64,000 nt of DNA, taken from positions 8,370,001-8,434,000 of the forward strand of contig JASJZH010000004.1 in NCBI GenBank assembly GCA_037178975.1. The letters are read 5' to 3'. The position numbers were made by a program, and so were the translations under genes. The notes under the pieces were generated by a model, which saw only the letters and a program-made list of their open reading frames with translations, was not told the DNA's origin and ran no database searches. Each line of letters begins with the position of its first letter. The stretch's first letter is position 1. The DNA is from Oscheius tipulae. Taxonomy: Eukaryota > Nematoda > Chromadorea > Rhabditida > Rhabditidae. Positions 9,350 to 19,834 of the stretch are shown in pieces.

Positions 9350-12300
9350 TCTCGAGCTTTCCATAAAGTGATAGCCTAAAAACTGCATTGCAAGCACCTT
9401 GTTGGTTCAAACCTTCTCCTTTGCTTTGAGTTGAAGGAAGTAATCGAGTCATTTTTGAGAGGACTTTAGTCAAAGTTCCTTGTTGTGAATCCTTTCCGAT
9501 GATACCCGAATATTTTCCCTTGCGTAAAACAATACTTAGGTCGTCTAAAAAAATAACTTTTTTGTTGAGTCAGCTGTGGTCGATCAAATCTGGTTAGTGA
9601 AGAATACTTACGAGGAATTTCCGCATCTGTCTTCGTTGTATCATTTGTCTCGTCATCTGAATCGAATGACCTTTCGGTGGAGCATAGGGAGAGCGCTGTA
9701 AAGTAATTAAACGTTTATGCTCATCTCTTCATTTTGAGGCACGCGGTGGATGCGCGCTTTTGGCAGGCTGTTTTCTGCAATCCTATTGCATTTCCCAGTA
9801 TTTTTTTGCAGAGAGGTGGCCATACATGTACTATCTGCAGACATGCACCGAAAATACAAAAAATACCGAACAGCAGGCATTGGAGCGTTAGATAAGCGCA
9901 CCCATTATTGTTAGCGCGGATTGATGCACCGTGCGCCCCAAAATTAACAAGCCTGACGGTGTCCGTCCGTCACTACAACAAAAGCGAGCAAGGCTTGTCA
10001 CAGACTAGAAGTTATTGCCAATATTTAATACCAAGTCAATGCGCTCAGCCAAGGCTAAGGTACAAACAACGGCGAAGGCCATCTGAGACGGTTGGTGAAG
10101 AGATTGAAAGTACTACATTCCTAAATGCCTACCCTATATACTCTCCCACAAAACGTTCCGTTGTGTCCAAATTTTTCAGGAAACAATACTGGGTGAACAT
10201 AACTGTGCCTTTGTTACCAGGTTAACTTACCATTATCGCTGACTTCCACAGCGTTAGCACCCAACTCCTTTTCCTGCCGTTCTTTCAGAACATTCTCACC
10301 AAAGCCGCTATCGTCGGTTCCCCTTCTGCCAATAAGACCGTTTGAAGTCTTATCTCTGTTTTCAGTTCCAGCACATTTCCCCACACTATTGACAGCGTTG
10401 TTTTCGTCTGGAACGTTCGCGGTGGACAACGATGAATCTGTGTCAGTTAAGATTAGGCGCGTTCAAAAATCAACCTGGATTGTTAGCTGGAGAGTTAGCC
10501 AATTGATTTGGGAGCGACACTTTAATTAGATCAGTATTTTCGTCCGAGTCTGATTCTGAAAACTGACATATTTTTCAATTAAAAATAAAACAACCGTCTA
10601 AGTAAAAAAGTTCCGGGTAAATTTTATTGTCTTCTGACTCCTCGTGCTCTTGGCTCAAAGTAGGCTTTTCCCATCTGTTCACAATATCTAACAGCTCGGA
10701 AACTGCTGGGCGCTCGTTCTGATCTTGATGCCAACCCCTAGTTTCTACTTTTCAGCACAGTTACTGCACTAACCGTTCTATAAAGGACAAAACGGACTTC
10801 GGATCTTTCAATTTTGAGAGAGCTAGCATATCCACTATTGGTCGTTGTCCGCCCAGAATTCGTGTTAATAACTTATATGGGACATCGTCTTTGTAATCAT
10901 GATAAGGTTTACTGAACAGGAATGTGTAAAGTAAAAGTTCTTACTTCCGATGAATAATCTCCCAGAAGGTTATTGCAAAGGAGAAAACATCGGCCTTAAA
11001 CCCGTAATGTTTACTTTTTGTGACCTCGGGAGCCGTATATAGTGGCGTACCAACTCTAAAAATCACTTATTTCTGAACACATAAACTCTACCCGCTTGTA
11101 TTACTCACGCTCTGTCTCTTCATAGCGCGTGCGGAACCAAAGTCTGTTATCTTGAGCTCGTGGCGTGTTCGACCCAGGAGGATACTGAACTATGCATTGG
11201 CAGCTAAATGTAAACATTCCTACTTTTTCGGATTTATGTCTCTGTGCATTATTCCCTCATTGTGTAGATAGCCGATTCCTTGGAGGATTTGCTGTGTCCA
11301 AAACACGATCTCCTTCCAATCGTAATCGGCAGTGTGGTCGTGAATGACTTTAAAAGGACAATGACATTGCAGAGGGGATATGGGTGTCCCCGGCCACGCT
11401 ATTGTAGTTGAGTCGCGCGATCCCTGAAAATCACCCTTTGGAATTCCTTGGTGCTTTACACACATTTTGATGATTTCTAAGTATGTTTAATCGACTCAGC
11501 GTCAAAAACTACTCCAGAAAAGGCCTACTTCGACGTCAGAAATGACGAGAATAATGAAGAAAATTGAGGAAACGCTGTTATTCTCCTTTTTTTTATATTC
11601 CACATTTTTCTGTTTATTTTTAACATCGAAGTAAACGTTTCTAGAGTAGCTTTTGACGCTGAATGGATTGAATATACTTCAAAGTCATAAAGATGTGTGT
11701 AAAGCACCGAAAAATGCAAAAGATTGATTTTCAGGGAAGTTCGTCGCGCGACCCAACTACAAAAGCGTGGCCGGGGACACCCATACCCGTAATGTCATTG
11801 TTTTTTTTTAAAGGGACGCTGTCACTATGGGGTGGATGGACGTACGGCCGAACGCATTTTCACATCGGATCCCGCGACGAACTTCCCTGAAACGCATTTT
11901 TGCTTTCTTCGGTGCTTTACACGCATTTTTATGACTTCGAAGTGTATTCAATCGATTCAGCGTCGAAAACTACCCTAGAAACGTCTACTTCTAAGAGAAA
12001 CTTTCTCTCCCGTTTTTCTTATTTTCTTCATTATTTTCATCATTTCTGACGACGAAGTAGAGGTTTCTAGGGTAGTTTTCGACGCTGAATCGATTGAATA
12101 CACTTCGAAGTCATAAAAATGCGTGTAAAGCATCGAAAAAAGCAAAAATGCGTTCCAGGGAAGTTCGTCGCGGGACCCGATTTGAAAACGCGTTCGGCCG
12201 CCCGCCCATTCCCCCCATAGTGACAGCGTCCCTTTAAAGAAAGAAAGAATGCCGACAGCAATAGTACTCACGCTGGTAAAACTCCCAGCATCCATGTACT

Positions 12301-12621
12301 CCATCACGTATCCAATGTTTTGAGACTTGCTGTTCTCAAGCAACCCATATACTTGTACAATATTTGGATGCCTGGAATGCTTCAACAGCACCTCTAATTC
12401 TTCAGTACGTTTCTGCTTTTTCTTCACACCTTTCTTCGCATCAGGATTATATTTGTATTTAAATACTTTTATTGCCACTATTCTATTAAAAAATTAGTGT
12501 CACATTATTTGGTTGAGAAATTACCCAAAAGGTTGTAAGCGAGTACGGAATACATGAGCATAGCTACCTTGGCCTTTAAGAGCTAGTTGGGAACAGGCCT
12601 CCCATTTGTATTTGTGCACAT
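9350..12621 (-). CDS. TAK1-like protein kinase, copy 2, with acidic C-terminal linker
   Basis: Exons 12525-12621, 12272-12482, 11224-11347, 11092-11184, 10945-11055, 10774-10911, 10595-10738, 10475-10554, 10231-10437, 9612-9695 and one starting at 9544. Kinase motifs: GQGSYAHVF loop, VAIK lysine, HRDINPKN catalytic loop, DFGSAR, TAPE, DVFSF and ERPAVSELLDIV closing the C-lobe. All residues needed for catalysis are present. DFGSAR and the overall layout fit TAK1-type MAP3Ks, which act in stress and Wnt/TGF-beta-like signalling. After the domain come about 150-200 residues rich in Ser, Asp, Glu and Asn (ESDSDENTD, SFDSDDETND). The 5' start lies in an exon before 12621 that I did not find; the 3' end near 9350 is unclear. 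One intron (11348-12271) is almost wholly made of fold-back elements. Confidence 0.75.
9697..10230. other. Long intron of the kinase linker
   Basis: About 530 nt between linker exons, long for this genome. It contains GACGGTGTCCGTCCGTC and similar GC-rich words near 9955-9975 that look like a transposon remnant, but I find no partner terminus. Confidence 0.3.
11348..11813. mobile_element. Fold-back element A in kinase intron
   Basis: Two long arms in inverted orientation. The left arm begins CTTTAAAAGGACAATGACAT at 11348 and contains GTGTCCCCGGCCACGC near 11388. The right arm contains GCGTGGCCGGGGACAC near 11765 and ends in a T-run followed by AAAG at 11813. Inner parts such as TTTTTGACGCTGAAT and GTGTAAAGCACCGAAAA are also mirrored. 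There is no coding capacity, so it is a non-autonomous element. Its outer end coincides with the 3' splice site of the kinase intron. Confidence 0.75.
11807..12239. mobile_element. Fold-back element B in kinase intron, same family as A
   Basis: Terminal inverted repeats TTTAAAGGGACGCTGTCACT and AGTGACAGCGTCCCTTTAAA bound 433 bp. The arms (around 11807-11990 and 12060-12239) pair over most of their length, with GTTCGTCGCGGGACCC-type sequence in both. It abuts and overlaps element A by a few bases, so one copy probably inserted next to the other's terminus. A single diverged arm of the same family lies at about 45,424-45,650. Confidence 0.85.
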
Positions 12622-13363
12622 CTAAATGATATTGTCATTACAAGAGCCAAAATCACCTATTGACACATTAAAGGTGCCGTTCAGAGGTTTGCTATTCATT
12701 TACTCCTACAGTGAACATAGAAAGAGAGACTCTGAACATTAAGAATGTAAACATAAATTTATTTTAGTGATTGTAGAGTAACGGGGAAAAGCACAAGGTA
12801 GCTGATTTTCTAGAAGCGCCAAAGGCGGCACAGGAGTGGCAGCGGCTCTGATAAGCCAGAATCAGATAAGCCTTTTGCAATTGGATTAAGAAGACAGCAC
12901 AGTGTCGAACTCTCACGGTTTGCCCGCACAATTCTCTCTAGTCGATCTACCACAATAGGAACATCGTTTACACAAAAGCAAACTCTCAAACTGCCTTGAC
13001 TCGTTAGCAGTAATTGCGCACACAACGTAGCGCACACTAATTGTCAATTGAAGTCTTCAGATAAACGGACAATGATGGGAGCACAATTCAAACTAGTCCA
13101 GCCGTCTTTGATCGCTGTCTAGTTCCTTTAGAAATCCAAAAAACATTGGGTGGTCACACAGATTTGCTGCCCCATCTTCCGCACAACGGTCGCGTTGCAC
13201 TTTAGAGTAAGCCTGGACCGTCTTGTGGCAGTTTTCATCTGACTTGAGTTTGCAGAATTTCGCTGACTATCAATAGCTGTGCTACTTTATCTCTGGTCGG
13301 AGAGCTTACACCACAATGAAAAAGTGAGATAAGACGAATTGCGAAAACGATTTATTGCTAGGT
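12622..13363. other. Spacer between kinase and collagen, copy 2
   Basis: No gene supported. It shares blocks with 2,600-2,760 (kinase-proximal end). A long AT-rich part near 12,660-12,780 probably holds the kinase promoter and first exon, not identified. Confidence 0.35.
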
Positions 13364-14457
13364 TCAGAGCTTGCGGTGCTTTCTGCGAGATCTCCAGGCA
13401 CCGTGAGCCTCTTCTCTGGGAGGACACTGGCAGTAGGTAGCATCCTTTCCAGGGGCACCAGGAGGGCCCTGAGGTCCTTCCTCTCCATCCGGTCCAGCAG
13501 CTCCTTGGTATCCCTGCTGTCCTGGCTCTCCGACAGGTCCACTCTGTCCGGGGTAGGCATCGCGACCTGGAGTTCCTTGAGGTCCTTCAGGTCCGCTCTC
13601 TCCGGGAGGTCCACGAGATCCAGCACGACCGACGGGTCGCTCAGCGTCGTCTCCCTTGGTTCCAGGTTCTCCAACATGTCCATCTGCACCAGGGGGTCCT
13701 GGAGGTCCCATCTCTCCGGGCATGCCGGGGTTTCCATCGCGACCGGGGTGGCCGGGTTGTCCTCGAGCTCCACGCATACCGCGCATACCGGGGGATCCAG
13801 AAGGTCCTCCAGGTCCAGGAGGACCTTGAGGGCAGGTGAAGCAGCCGTGAGTTCCCTCATTCTGAACGTCTTCGGCATCCTGTCCGTCTTTTCCATCTAC
13901 TCCGTCAAGGCCATCAAGACCATCGGGTCCCTGCTCTCCGGCCTCTCCAGCGGGTCCGGCAGGGCAGCTGTGTTCGGTGGTGCACTGGCAGCGGTCTCTA
14001 GAAGGAACGGGGTTGTTGAATCCGGGGAAGGGGGCTGGATTCGAATTAGGCTGAAAGACAAAACTACTAAAGCGACTCATAAAAAATTAATGATGAGACA
14101 GACAGCTTGGCAAGCTGACTCTCACAAGTCCTTAAAAATACAATGACTTACCCCACGGGGTCCCTTTCCAGGCTGTTCCGGGATGTCGTTGGGAGCCTGA
14201 GGAGGCTGAGGCTGAACTCCACTAGCACCGTATCCTCCATACTGACGACGGACACGGTTTGAGGCAGATCCAGCTCCCAGCTTGACCATATCTCCCCACA
14301 GATCGTTGGTCAGAGACTTGAAGCTGTCCATCTCCTGGTCCAGTTCCTCCCAGATAGCATTGACTTGACTGTAGATGGTAGCATAGGCAAAAAGGGAGAC
14401 GAGAAGAGTGACTCCGGAGAAGAGAAGGGCACCCGAGGTGGCCCCTTGGACGCTCAT
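13364..14457 (-). CDS. Cuticle collagen, complete, two exons
   Basis: Exons 14457-14152 and 14050-13364; 330 residues, phase 0 at the single intron. The N-terminus has a hydrophobic segment ([19 protein letters not shown]) followed by the conserved helix of the nematode cuticle collagen N-terminal domain ([14 protein letters not shown]). Next comes a subtilisin-type cleavage site RVRR at about residues 68-71. The second exon has Cys pairs ([11 protein letters not shown]), two main Gly-X-Y blocks with short interruptions, and a C-terminal CQC before a basic tail. This is the normal plan of secreted, Cys-cross-linked exoskeleton collagens. A near-identical exon 2 sits at 3013-3699. I see no reason to doubt that it is functional. 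Confidence 0.95.
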
Positions 14458-15021
14458 TCCTAAAAAGTTGCAGTGTAACCAGAGGAAATGTGGATAATGA
14501 AAGAAAAAGGAGCAGTGACAAAATGAGGATGAGACAGCAGCCCACCGGCTTTTAAAGCGGAGTCGGGAAGAAATCGAATCGAAAATGCCTTGGGGACAAA
14601 GACGGGCGCGGAAAACTGAAATAGTGAAGAGGACGAGATACGAGAAGAGAATGCCGATCCGTGCGCCCGGGGGCGATTTTTGTCTGATTGGAAACATTTA
14701 CCCTCGAGCGGGTGGTGAAAGTGATGGAGTCGCTCATATCTTAAATGTTTAGAAAAATGTGATGCGTCTTCAGTTATTCTTTTAAGGTTTTCCAAAAAAA
14801 AAAAATTTCTAAAATAAGATGTTTGCTCTCAGCCTTTCACAAACGTCACCTGAATTCTTTGTCCTCGAGTCACAAAAAAGACGCTAATACGACAAAGACT
14901 ATCGCACTCATAATGCGTTTCTCGATCTCTTTATATCCGTTTCTCATGTTTATTTGATTCCTGCTACAGATGGTCCCATCATCGCACTCCAGTTTCATGT
15001 CTATTAGGGGCACATTCTGAT
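14458..15021. other. Intergenic between collagen and fold-back element
   Basis: Presumed collagen promoter (minus-strand gene starting at 14457). No TATA-like motif stands out. Just left of the fold-back there is an open minus-strand stretch ending in a hydrophobic run (ending near 14,870) that I could not assign. Confidence 0.35.
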
Positions 15022-15030
15022 CAAACTGCT
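15022..15030. repeat. 9-bp target-site duplication, left
   Basis: CAAACTGCT, repeated exactly at 15472-15480 on the other side of the fold-back element. Confidence 0.85.
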
Positions 15031-15471
15031 GGTAGTAGTTAAACAGGCGCCCCGGTTCGATTTTACGCGAAATTGCGTACGACGTACACAAAACTATGGC
15101 TTGGCGCGAATTAACTTTTTTTTTCGTTTTTCGTCGTTTTACCCATTTCTCGACTTTTTTCTTACATTTTCTGTCTGTTTATAGTGCTGTTCGACTTCTT
15201 TCAACGTACCGCACCTTGGAATCAACAAAAAGCTATCATTTGATGAAAATATTGCCTAAAAAAAGGGAAATTTCTAATAAAACTTCGGTGCGGTACGTTG
15301 AAAGAAGTCGAACAGCACTATAAACAGACAGAAAATGTAAGAAAAAAGTCGAGAAATGGGTAAAACGACGAAAAACGAAAAAAAAAAGTTAATTCGCGCC
15401 AAGCCATAGTTTTGCGTACGTCGTACGCAATTTCGCGTAAAATCGAACCGGGGCGCCTGTTTAACTACTAC
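15031..15471. mobile_element. Fold-back (long-TIR) element with 9-bp target duplication
   Basis: 441 bp with arms of about 175 bp (15031-15205 and 15288-15471) that are almost perfectly complementary; I saw one mismatch in the part I compared closely. It starts GGTAGTAGTTAAACAGGCGC. Arms flank an 80-bp loop. It is bounded by CAAACTGCT at 15022-15030 and 15472-15480. A 9-bp duplication with long inverted repeats is what Mutator-type non-autonomous elements leave. It sits directly 5' of a receptor copy that has lost its first two exons. Confidence 0.9.
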
Positions 15472-15480
15472 CAAACTGCT
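15472..15480. repeat. 9-bp target-site duplication, right
   Basis: CAAACTGCT, partner of 15022-15030. Confidence 0.85.
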
Positions 15481-15577
15481 CTCATGATAGGTTTCTGCAA
15501 GTCTGTTGTTGTCATTGTTGTTTGGACGGGTCGGAGGACCGGTGGTGGTTTCATACATATCTTTATTAACCTAATAG

Positions 15578-16540
15578 CTGATCTACGTGGGCAGTATTCT
15601 GCTAGTTGGTCTCTCCGTGGCCTTCAGCTTTATTTGGCGAGAGCATGCTCTTCTTCAATTCCTATGGAAGCCGCTAAATATCGTCCTGACCTCTCTTCGC
15701 TACCTGACATGTACCACGGCATGTATTGGTCTGTTTCCAATGTTTAGCAGAGCGTTGGGAGAGACTATGCTATACAAAAATTTAATTTACGAGATAGGAG
15801 TATTATACGGAAAAAACGTGTCATCTGGGATCATCTAGGCGCGCGGATGAATAGCCCTTTCTATCGCACACTAGCTTTTCCTTTATTGTTTAAAGCATAT
15901 GAAACCTTGATTCTGCAATTATCAGTAAACGAGAATAAATGTGTAAAAAAAACCTATTTGAAGTCGGTCTTTCTTCCAGGTATCTGTTCAGATATACAAT
16001 GTATCTTATATCTCTACTTACGCAGTTTGGACTGTATTTATACATATTTTCTGCGACTTCTGCGTTTATTGTCTCGCACCAACAGTGAGCTGTATGTCTG
16101 TCGTCATTAAAGTCAAAATCAAATAGGGCTATTTATACGATGTGCCAACTTGCAAGTTTTAGATAGGAAAAGAAACAGGACGGCCCGATCACAACATAAG
16201 CAGAAGACTGTCCATCGCATGCTTCTGAAAGCTCTGTTCTGCCAGATTTTAGGTCCTACGGTACTTTTCATCATTCCAATGACTATCAGTATAGTTATAG
16301 CTTTTAATTTTTATCTTAACAAATTTTTCGATCCTGACACAGGTAAATCTTTCTCTTCGGTTGTCTCGAACAGGTAAGATCACACTGTTCGCCGTGGCTT
16401 TATACGCTGCGAACATTTTATTACACTACCAGCCTTTTTCACTACAATACGTGTCATCACCGTAATTACTACATGACCCCGTACAGAAGAAGCACGGTCA
16501 GTCTGTGTAGAAGACGTGTTCATTCACGAACAGCTCTCCT
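15578..16540 (+). pseudogene. Srh/Str-like chemoreceptor, 5'-truncated and frameshifted
   Basis: Matches exons 3 to 6 of the intact neighbour at 16648-18175: exon 3-like from 15578 (GSILLVGLSV, WREHALLQF), exon 4-like at about 15980-16114, exon 5-like at about 16167-16342 (ILGPTVLFIIPM) and exon 6-like at about 16373-16540. Exons 1-2 (TM1-TM2) are missing; upstream is the fold-back element. Small deletions break the frame in exon 5 (stop where the paralogue reads QLHRML) and in exon 6, and the donor after exon 3 is lost. A dead copy. Confidence 0.85.
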
Positions 16541-16647
16541 GTTCTTTGATCATAATTACCGATACAAAGAGTGCTAACACGCTAACACGATGCACCTGCA
16601 AATTGGCTTTCTCGGTTAAATTATTTTTACTCTCCACTTCTGTCTGG

Positions 16648-18175
16648 ATGCACAAGTTTACCGGTCTGGTTTTTATAATGATTCTACCATCCACTGTTCT
16701 CACCGTCACTCTAATCTATCTCGTTTTGAAGAAGAGTCCAGCCGCCATGAGCAACTACAAGTATGTCATCATTTTCACTAGTGTAAGTTAATGTTCGTTA
16801 ATGTTTTCATTTTTTTTTTCAAGTTAGCATTTTTTCAATTTGATTGCATCGACTGTGTGCTTCTTTGCCCAACAATTATCGAAGGACCATTGGTCGCTCT
16901 TCAGTTTGATGGTATATTGGGAGCCAGTTTTGTGTATTCTGGTAATGTTCTACTCGTATGTTTTCAGTCACTTTCTTTGCTCCTGTCACCCTTTTTGACA
17001 TACTTACACAGTACAGTTAAAACAAAAATTCAGATGCTGTTTGCTGGCAGTATTCTACTAGCCGGTCTCTCCGTGACCTTTAGCTTTCTTTGGCGAGAGC
17101 ATGCTCTCATTCGATTTCAATGGACATCGCTTAATGTCGTATTGACTTCCGTACACTACCTGGCATGTATTACAGCTTGCGTAGGGGTATTTCCAATGTT
17201 TAGCAGAGCTTTGGGAGATACTACACTGTATAGAAATTTCATAGAAAAAGTTAGCTTTAAACGTAATGCAATTTGATTGTTTAAGATTTACGTTAAGCAG
17301 TACGCTATGCCTTACGTCTTTAGCTCCGCAGTATGGTGTGCATTAGATGAAAATTGGTTTGCCTTCAGCGACTTCTGCATGTACTGTCTCCTTCCAGCAG
17401 TGGTCTGTGTATCTCTTGTTTTCAAAGCCGTTTATAGGGTTCGTTTGGTAGAAACTCGCAGACTCCAAGTTTCAGATAAGAAAGGAAACTGGGCGGCCTG
17501 ATCATAATATGAGCCAGAAGACTATTCAATTGCATCGAATGCTTCTGAAGGCGCTCATTTGTCAGATTTTGGGACCGGTGATACTCTTCGTATTTCCAAT
17601 GGTTATCATTATTGCAACAGCTTTTAACGATTATCTGAGCAACATCTTCGATCTCGAAACAGGTAACCCATATCTATTTAAATTGTCCGCGCGTTTCCGT
17701 CTGCCTCTCTGTCTGAAGCCGTCTGTATGGGCGTTGGCCGCGTTTTGAGCCAATGTTAGCATGTGCTGCTCAGAGTCGTCACTCGAACGTTTGACTATTG
17801 CTTTAGAGCTGTGGTGGCTCTTAGACGGCTTATGAGTCAGGTGGATATTAGGCGTCCCATAATAGGAAATAATTTTAGGCGTCAACTTAGGCACATACCA
17901 ATGAGACGTGCAAGTTAGTCTGCCGCCCCGAAAGGGCGCAAGACTAACTTGTAGTTTCAAAATCTCACACTGGTCAGATTTCAGTACATGCTGTGGCAAC
18001 GCAATCAGCAAACATATTAATCTCACTGCCGGCCTTCTTCACGTCAGTACATGTCATGACCGTAATCTATTTCACCACTCCGTATAGAAGAAGCGTGGTC
18101 AGTCTGTTTAGAAGACGTGTTCATGTCTCACCATCGGTTTGTTTTATGTCTGTTGTAACTAAAAAGATTGGTTAA
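16648..18175 (+). CDS. Srh/Str-like chemoreceptor GPCR, complete
   Basis: Exons 16648-16782, 16824-16955, 17034-17249, 17286-17438, 17476-17662, 17985-18175; 337 residues with every phase consistent. Seven hydrophobic segments. The first ends before a KKSPAAM motif, TM3 is followed by WREHAL, an LHRMLLKAL stretch precedes TM6, and the C-terminus has FTTPYRRS after TM7. This pattern is that of nematode serpentine receptors of the Str superfamily (closest in feel to Srh), which act in sensory-neuron cilia as odorant receptors. Exon lengths equal those of the next gene, so they are tandem duplicates. Intron 5 is unusually long (322 nt) and holds a strong hairpin. Confidence 0.9.
17911..17951. 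repeat. Hairpin in a chemoreceptor intron
   Basis: Stem CAAGTTAGTCT pairs perfectly with AGACTAACTTG, and an inner GCCC/GGGC stem closes a GAAA-type loop. It lies in the enlarged intron 5 of the receptor at 16648-18175. It is either a small transposon remnant or a structured RNA in the intron. Confidence 0.6.
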
Positions 18176-18176
18176 G

Positions 18177-18240
18177 ACGGCACTTTCGGTACAGCAGCCC
18201 AACTGACAAACGGCTTGTGACAAATAAATAAAGAACATAA
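18177..18240 (+). repeat. Conserved 3' flank of tandem receptor genes
   Basis: GGCACTTTCGGTACAGCA followed by CAACTGACAAAC is repeated after the next two receptor copies (about 19693-19745 and 20167-20225). This marks the 3' end of the duplicated unit. Confidence 0.7.
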
Positions 18241-18432
18241 AGAATTTTTTGTATAGTTAGACATTCGCTTCTGTCTACAATAACGAAATTTTGTCTTTGG
18301 TCTTGTACGAACATCATTCTAATCTTTGTTCATAAATTGTCAATAAACGGGCGTTAACCAGATGGCAGCTTAGCTGCAATTTGACTTTCTCGACTATATT
18401 GCTTTCACTTTCAAGTGCCTAGTTCTGTCCAG

Positions 18433-19670
18433 ATGCACAAGTTTACCAGTCTGGTTTTTGTAATGATTCTACCATCCACTGTTCTCACCGTCACTCTAAT
18501 CTATCTCGTTTTGAAAAAGAGTCCAGCCGCCATGAACAACTACAAATATGTCATCATTTTTACTAGTGTAAGTTGACTCATATTGAGAGCTCATCTTCAT
18601 TTCCAGCTGGCATTCTTCCAATTTGACCTCATTGACTGTGTGCTTCTTTGTCCAACAGTTATCGAAGGACCTGTCACCGCTCTAGAGTTTCATGGCTTGT
18701 TGGGAGCCAATTTTAAGGAATCGGGCAATGTTTTAATGGTATGTTTTCGAAGTAGCTCTGTCTCATCTTCATTTTTCTAACTTTCTGTCTTCAATTGTAA
18801 TAACATGGACAAGAAACCGAATTCAGATGGTGTATGTGGGTAGCATTCTTCTAGCCGGTCTTTCCGTGACCTTTAGTTTCATTTGGCGAGAACATGTCCT
18901 TATCCGATTTCAGTGGACAAAGTTGAATGTTGTTTTTACCTCTGTCCACTACCTGTCTTGGGCAACAGCTTGTATCGGCCTATTTCCTATGTTCAGTAGA
19001 GCTCTAGCGGATATAACGCTATACAAAAATTTCCTAGACAAGGTGAGAGCATTGGATTCAAAACAATTGCTACGACAATTGTCTAAGGTTTATGTTGAAC
19101 AGTACGGCGGACCTTACGTCTGTAGCTACGCAATATGGTGTGTACTGCACGCAAAATGGCTCGAGTTCAGCGATTTTTGCATGTACAGTCTTCTTCCAAC
19201 AGTCTTTTGCTTTTCTTTGGTTATCAAAGCTGTATATAGGGTTCGTTTAAGACAAACTGGCATACTCCAAGTTACAGATAAGAAAGGAAACTGGACAGCC
19301 AAGCCATGTCATGAGTCTGAAAACTATTCAGCTTCACCGTATGCTTTTGAAGGTGCTGATATTCCAGATTTTGGGACCGGTAACACTTTTCGTCATTCCA
19401 ATGAGTATCATCATCGCAGTATCTTTCAACGAACAGCTCCACAGGTTTTTTGATCCCGCCACAGGTAGTCTCTGCTCATGGTTTTAAACTGATTTGATTG
19501 TAGTTCTCACCGTAGTGACTCAATCTGCGAATATCCTTATCACACTACCAGCCTTTTTCACGTCAGTACACGTCACGACAGTAATTTACTTCACCACGCC
19601 TTACAGAAGGAGCGTGGTCAGCTTGTTTACAAGAAGTGTTCATGTCTCACCAACGGCTAGTTTCGTGTAG
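18433..19670 (+). CDS. Srh/Str-like chemoreceptor GPCR, complete
   Basis: Exons 18433-18567, 18607-18738, 18827-19042, 19088-19240, 19278-19464, 19504-19670; 329 residues, all joins in frame. The first five exons have the same lengths as in the upstream receptor (135, 132, 216, 153, 187). Motifs: KKSPAAM after TM1, LCPTVIEGP in TM2, WREHVL after TM3, LHRMLLKVL before TM6, FTTPYRRS after TM7. It differs from its neighbour across most of the protein but shares the 3' flank. No broken codons seen. The Str-superfamily assignment is firm; the exact class (Srh or Str) is less so. Confidence 0.9.
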
Positions 19671-19834
19671 TGTTTCACTGAAAAGAATGATTTAGGTGGC
19701 ACTTTCGGTACAGCAACCTAACTGACAAGCGGGTCGTGACAAATTAGTAAAACAAGCATAGCAGAAAATAAGGTTTTCTCTCTTGTCCACGAGATGATTG
19801 GTTTCTCTTTGAATACTGGGACACAGATTGTCTG

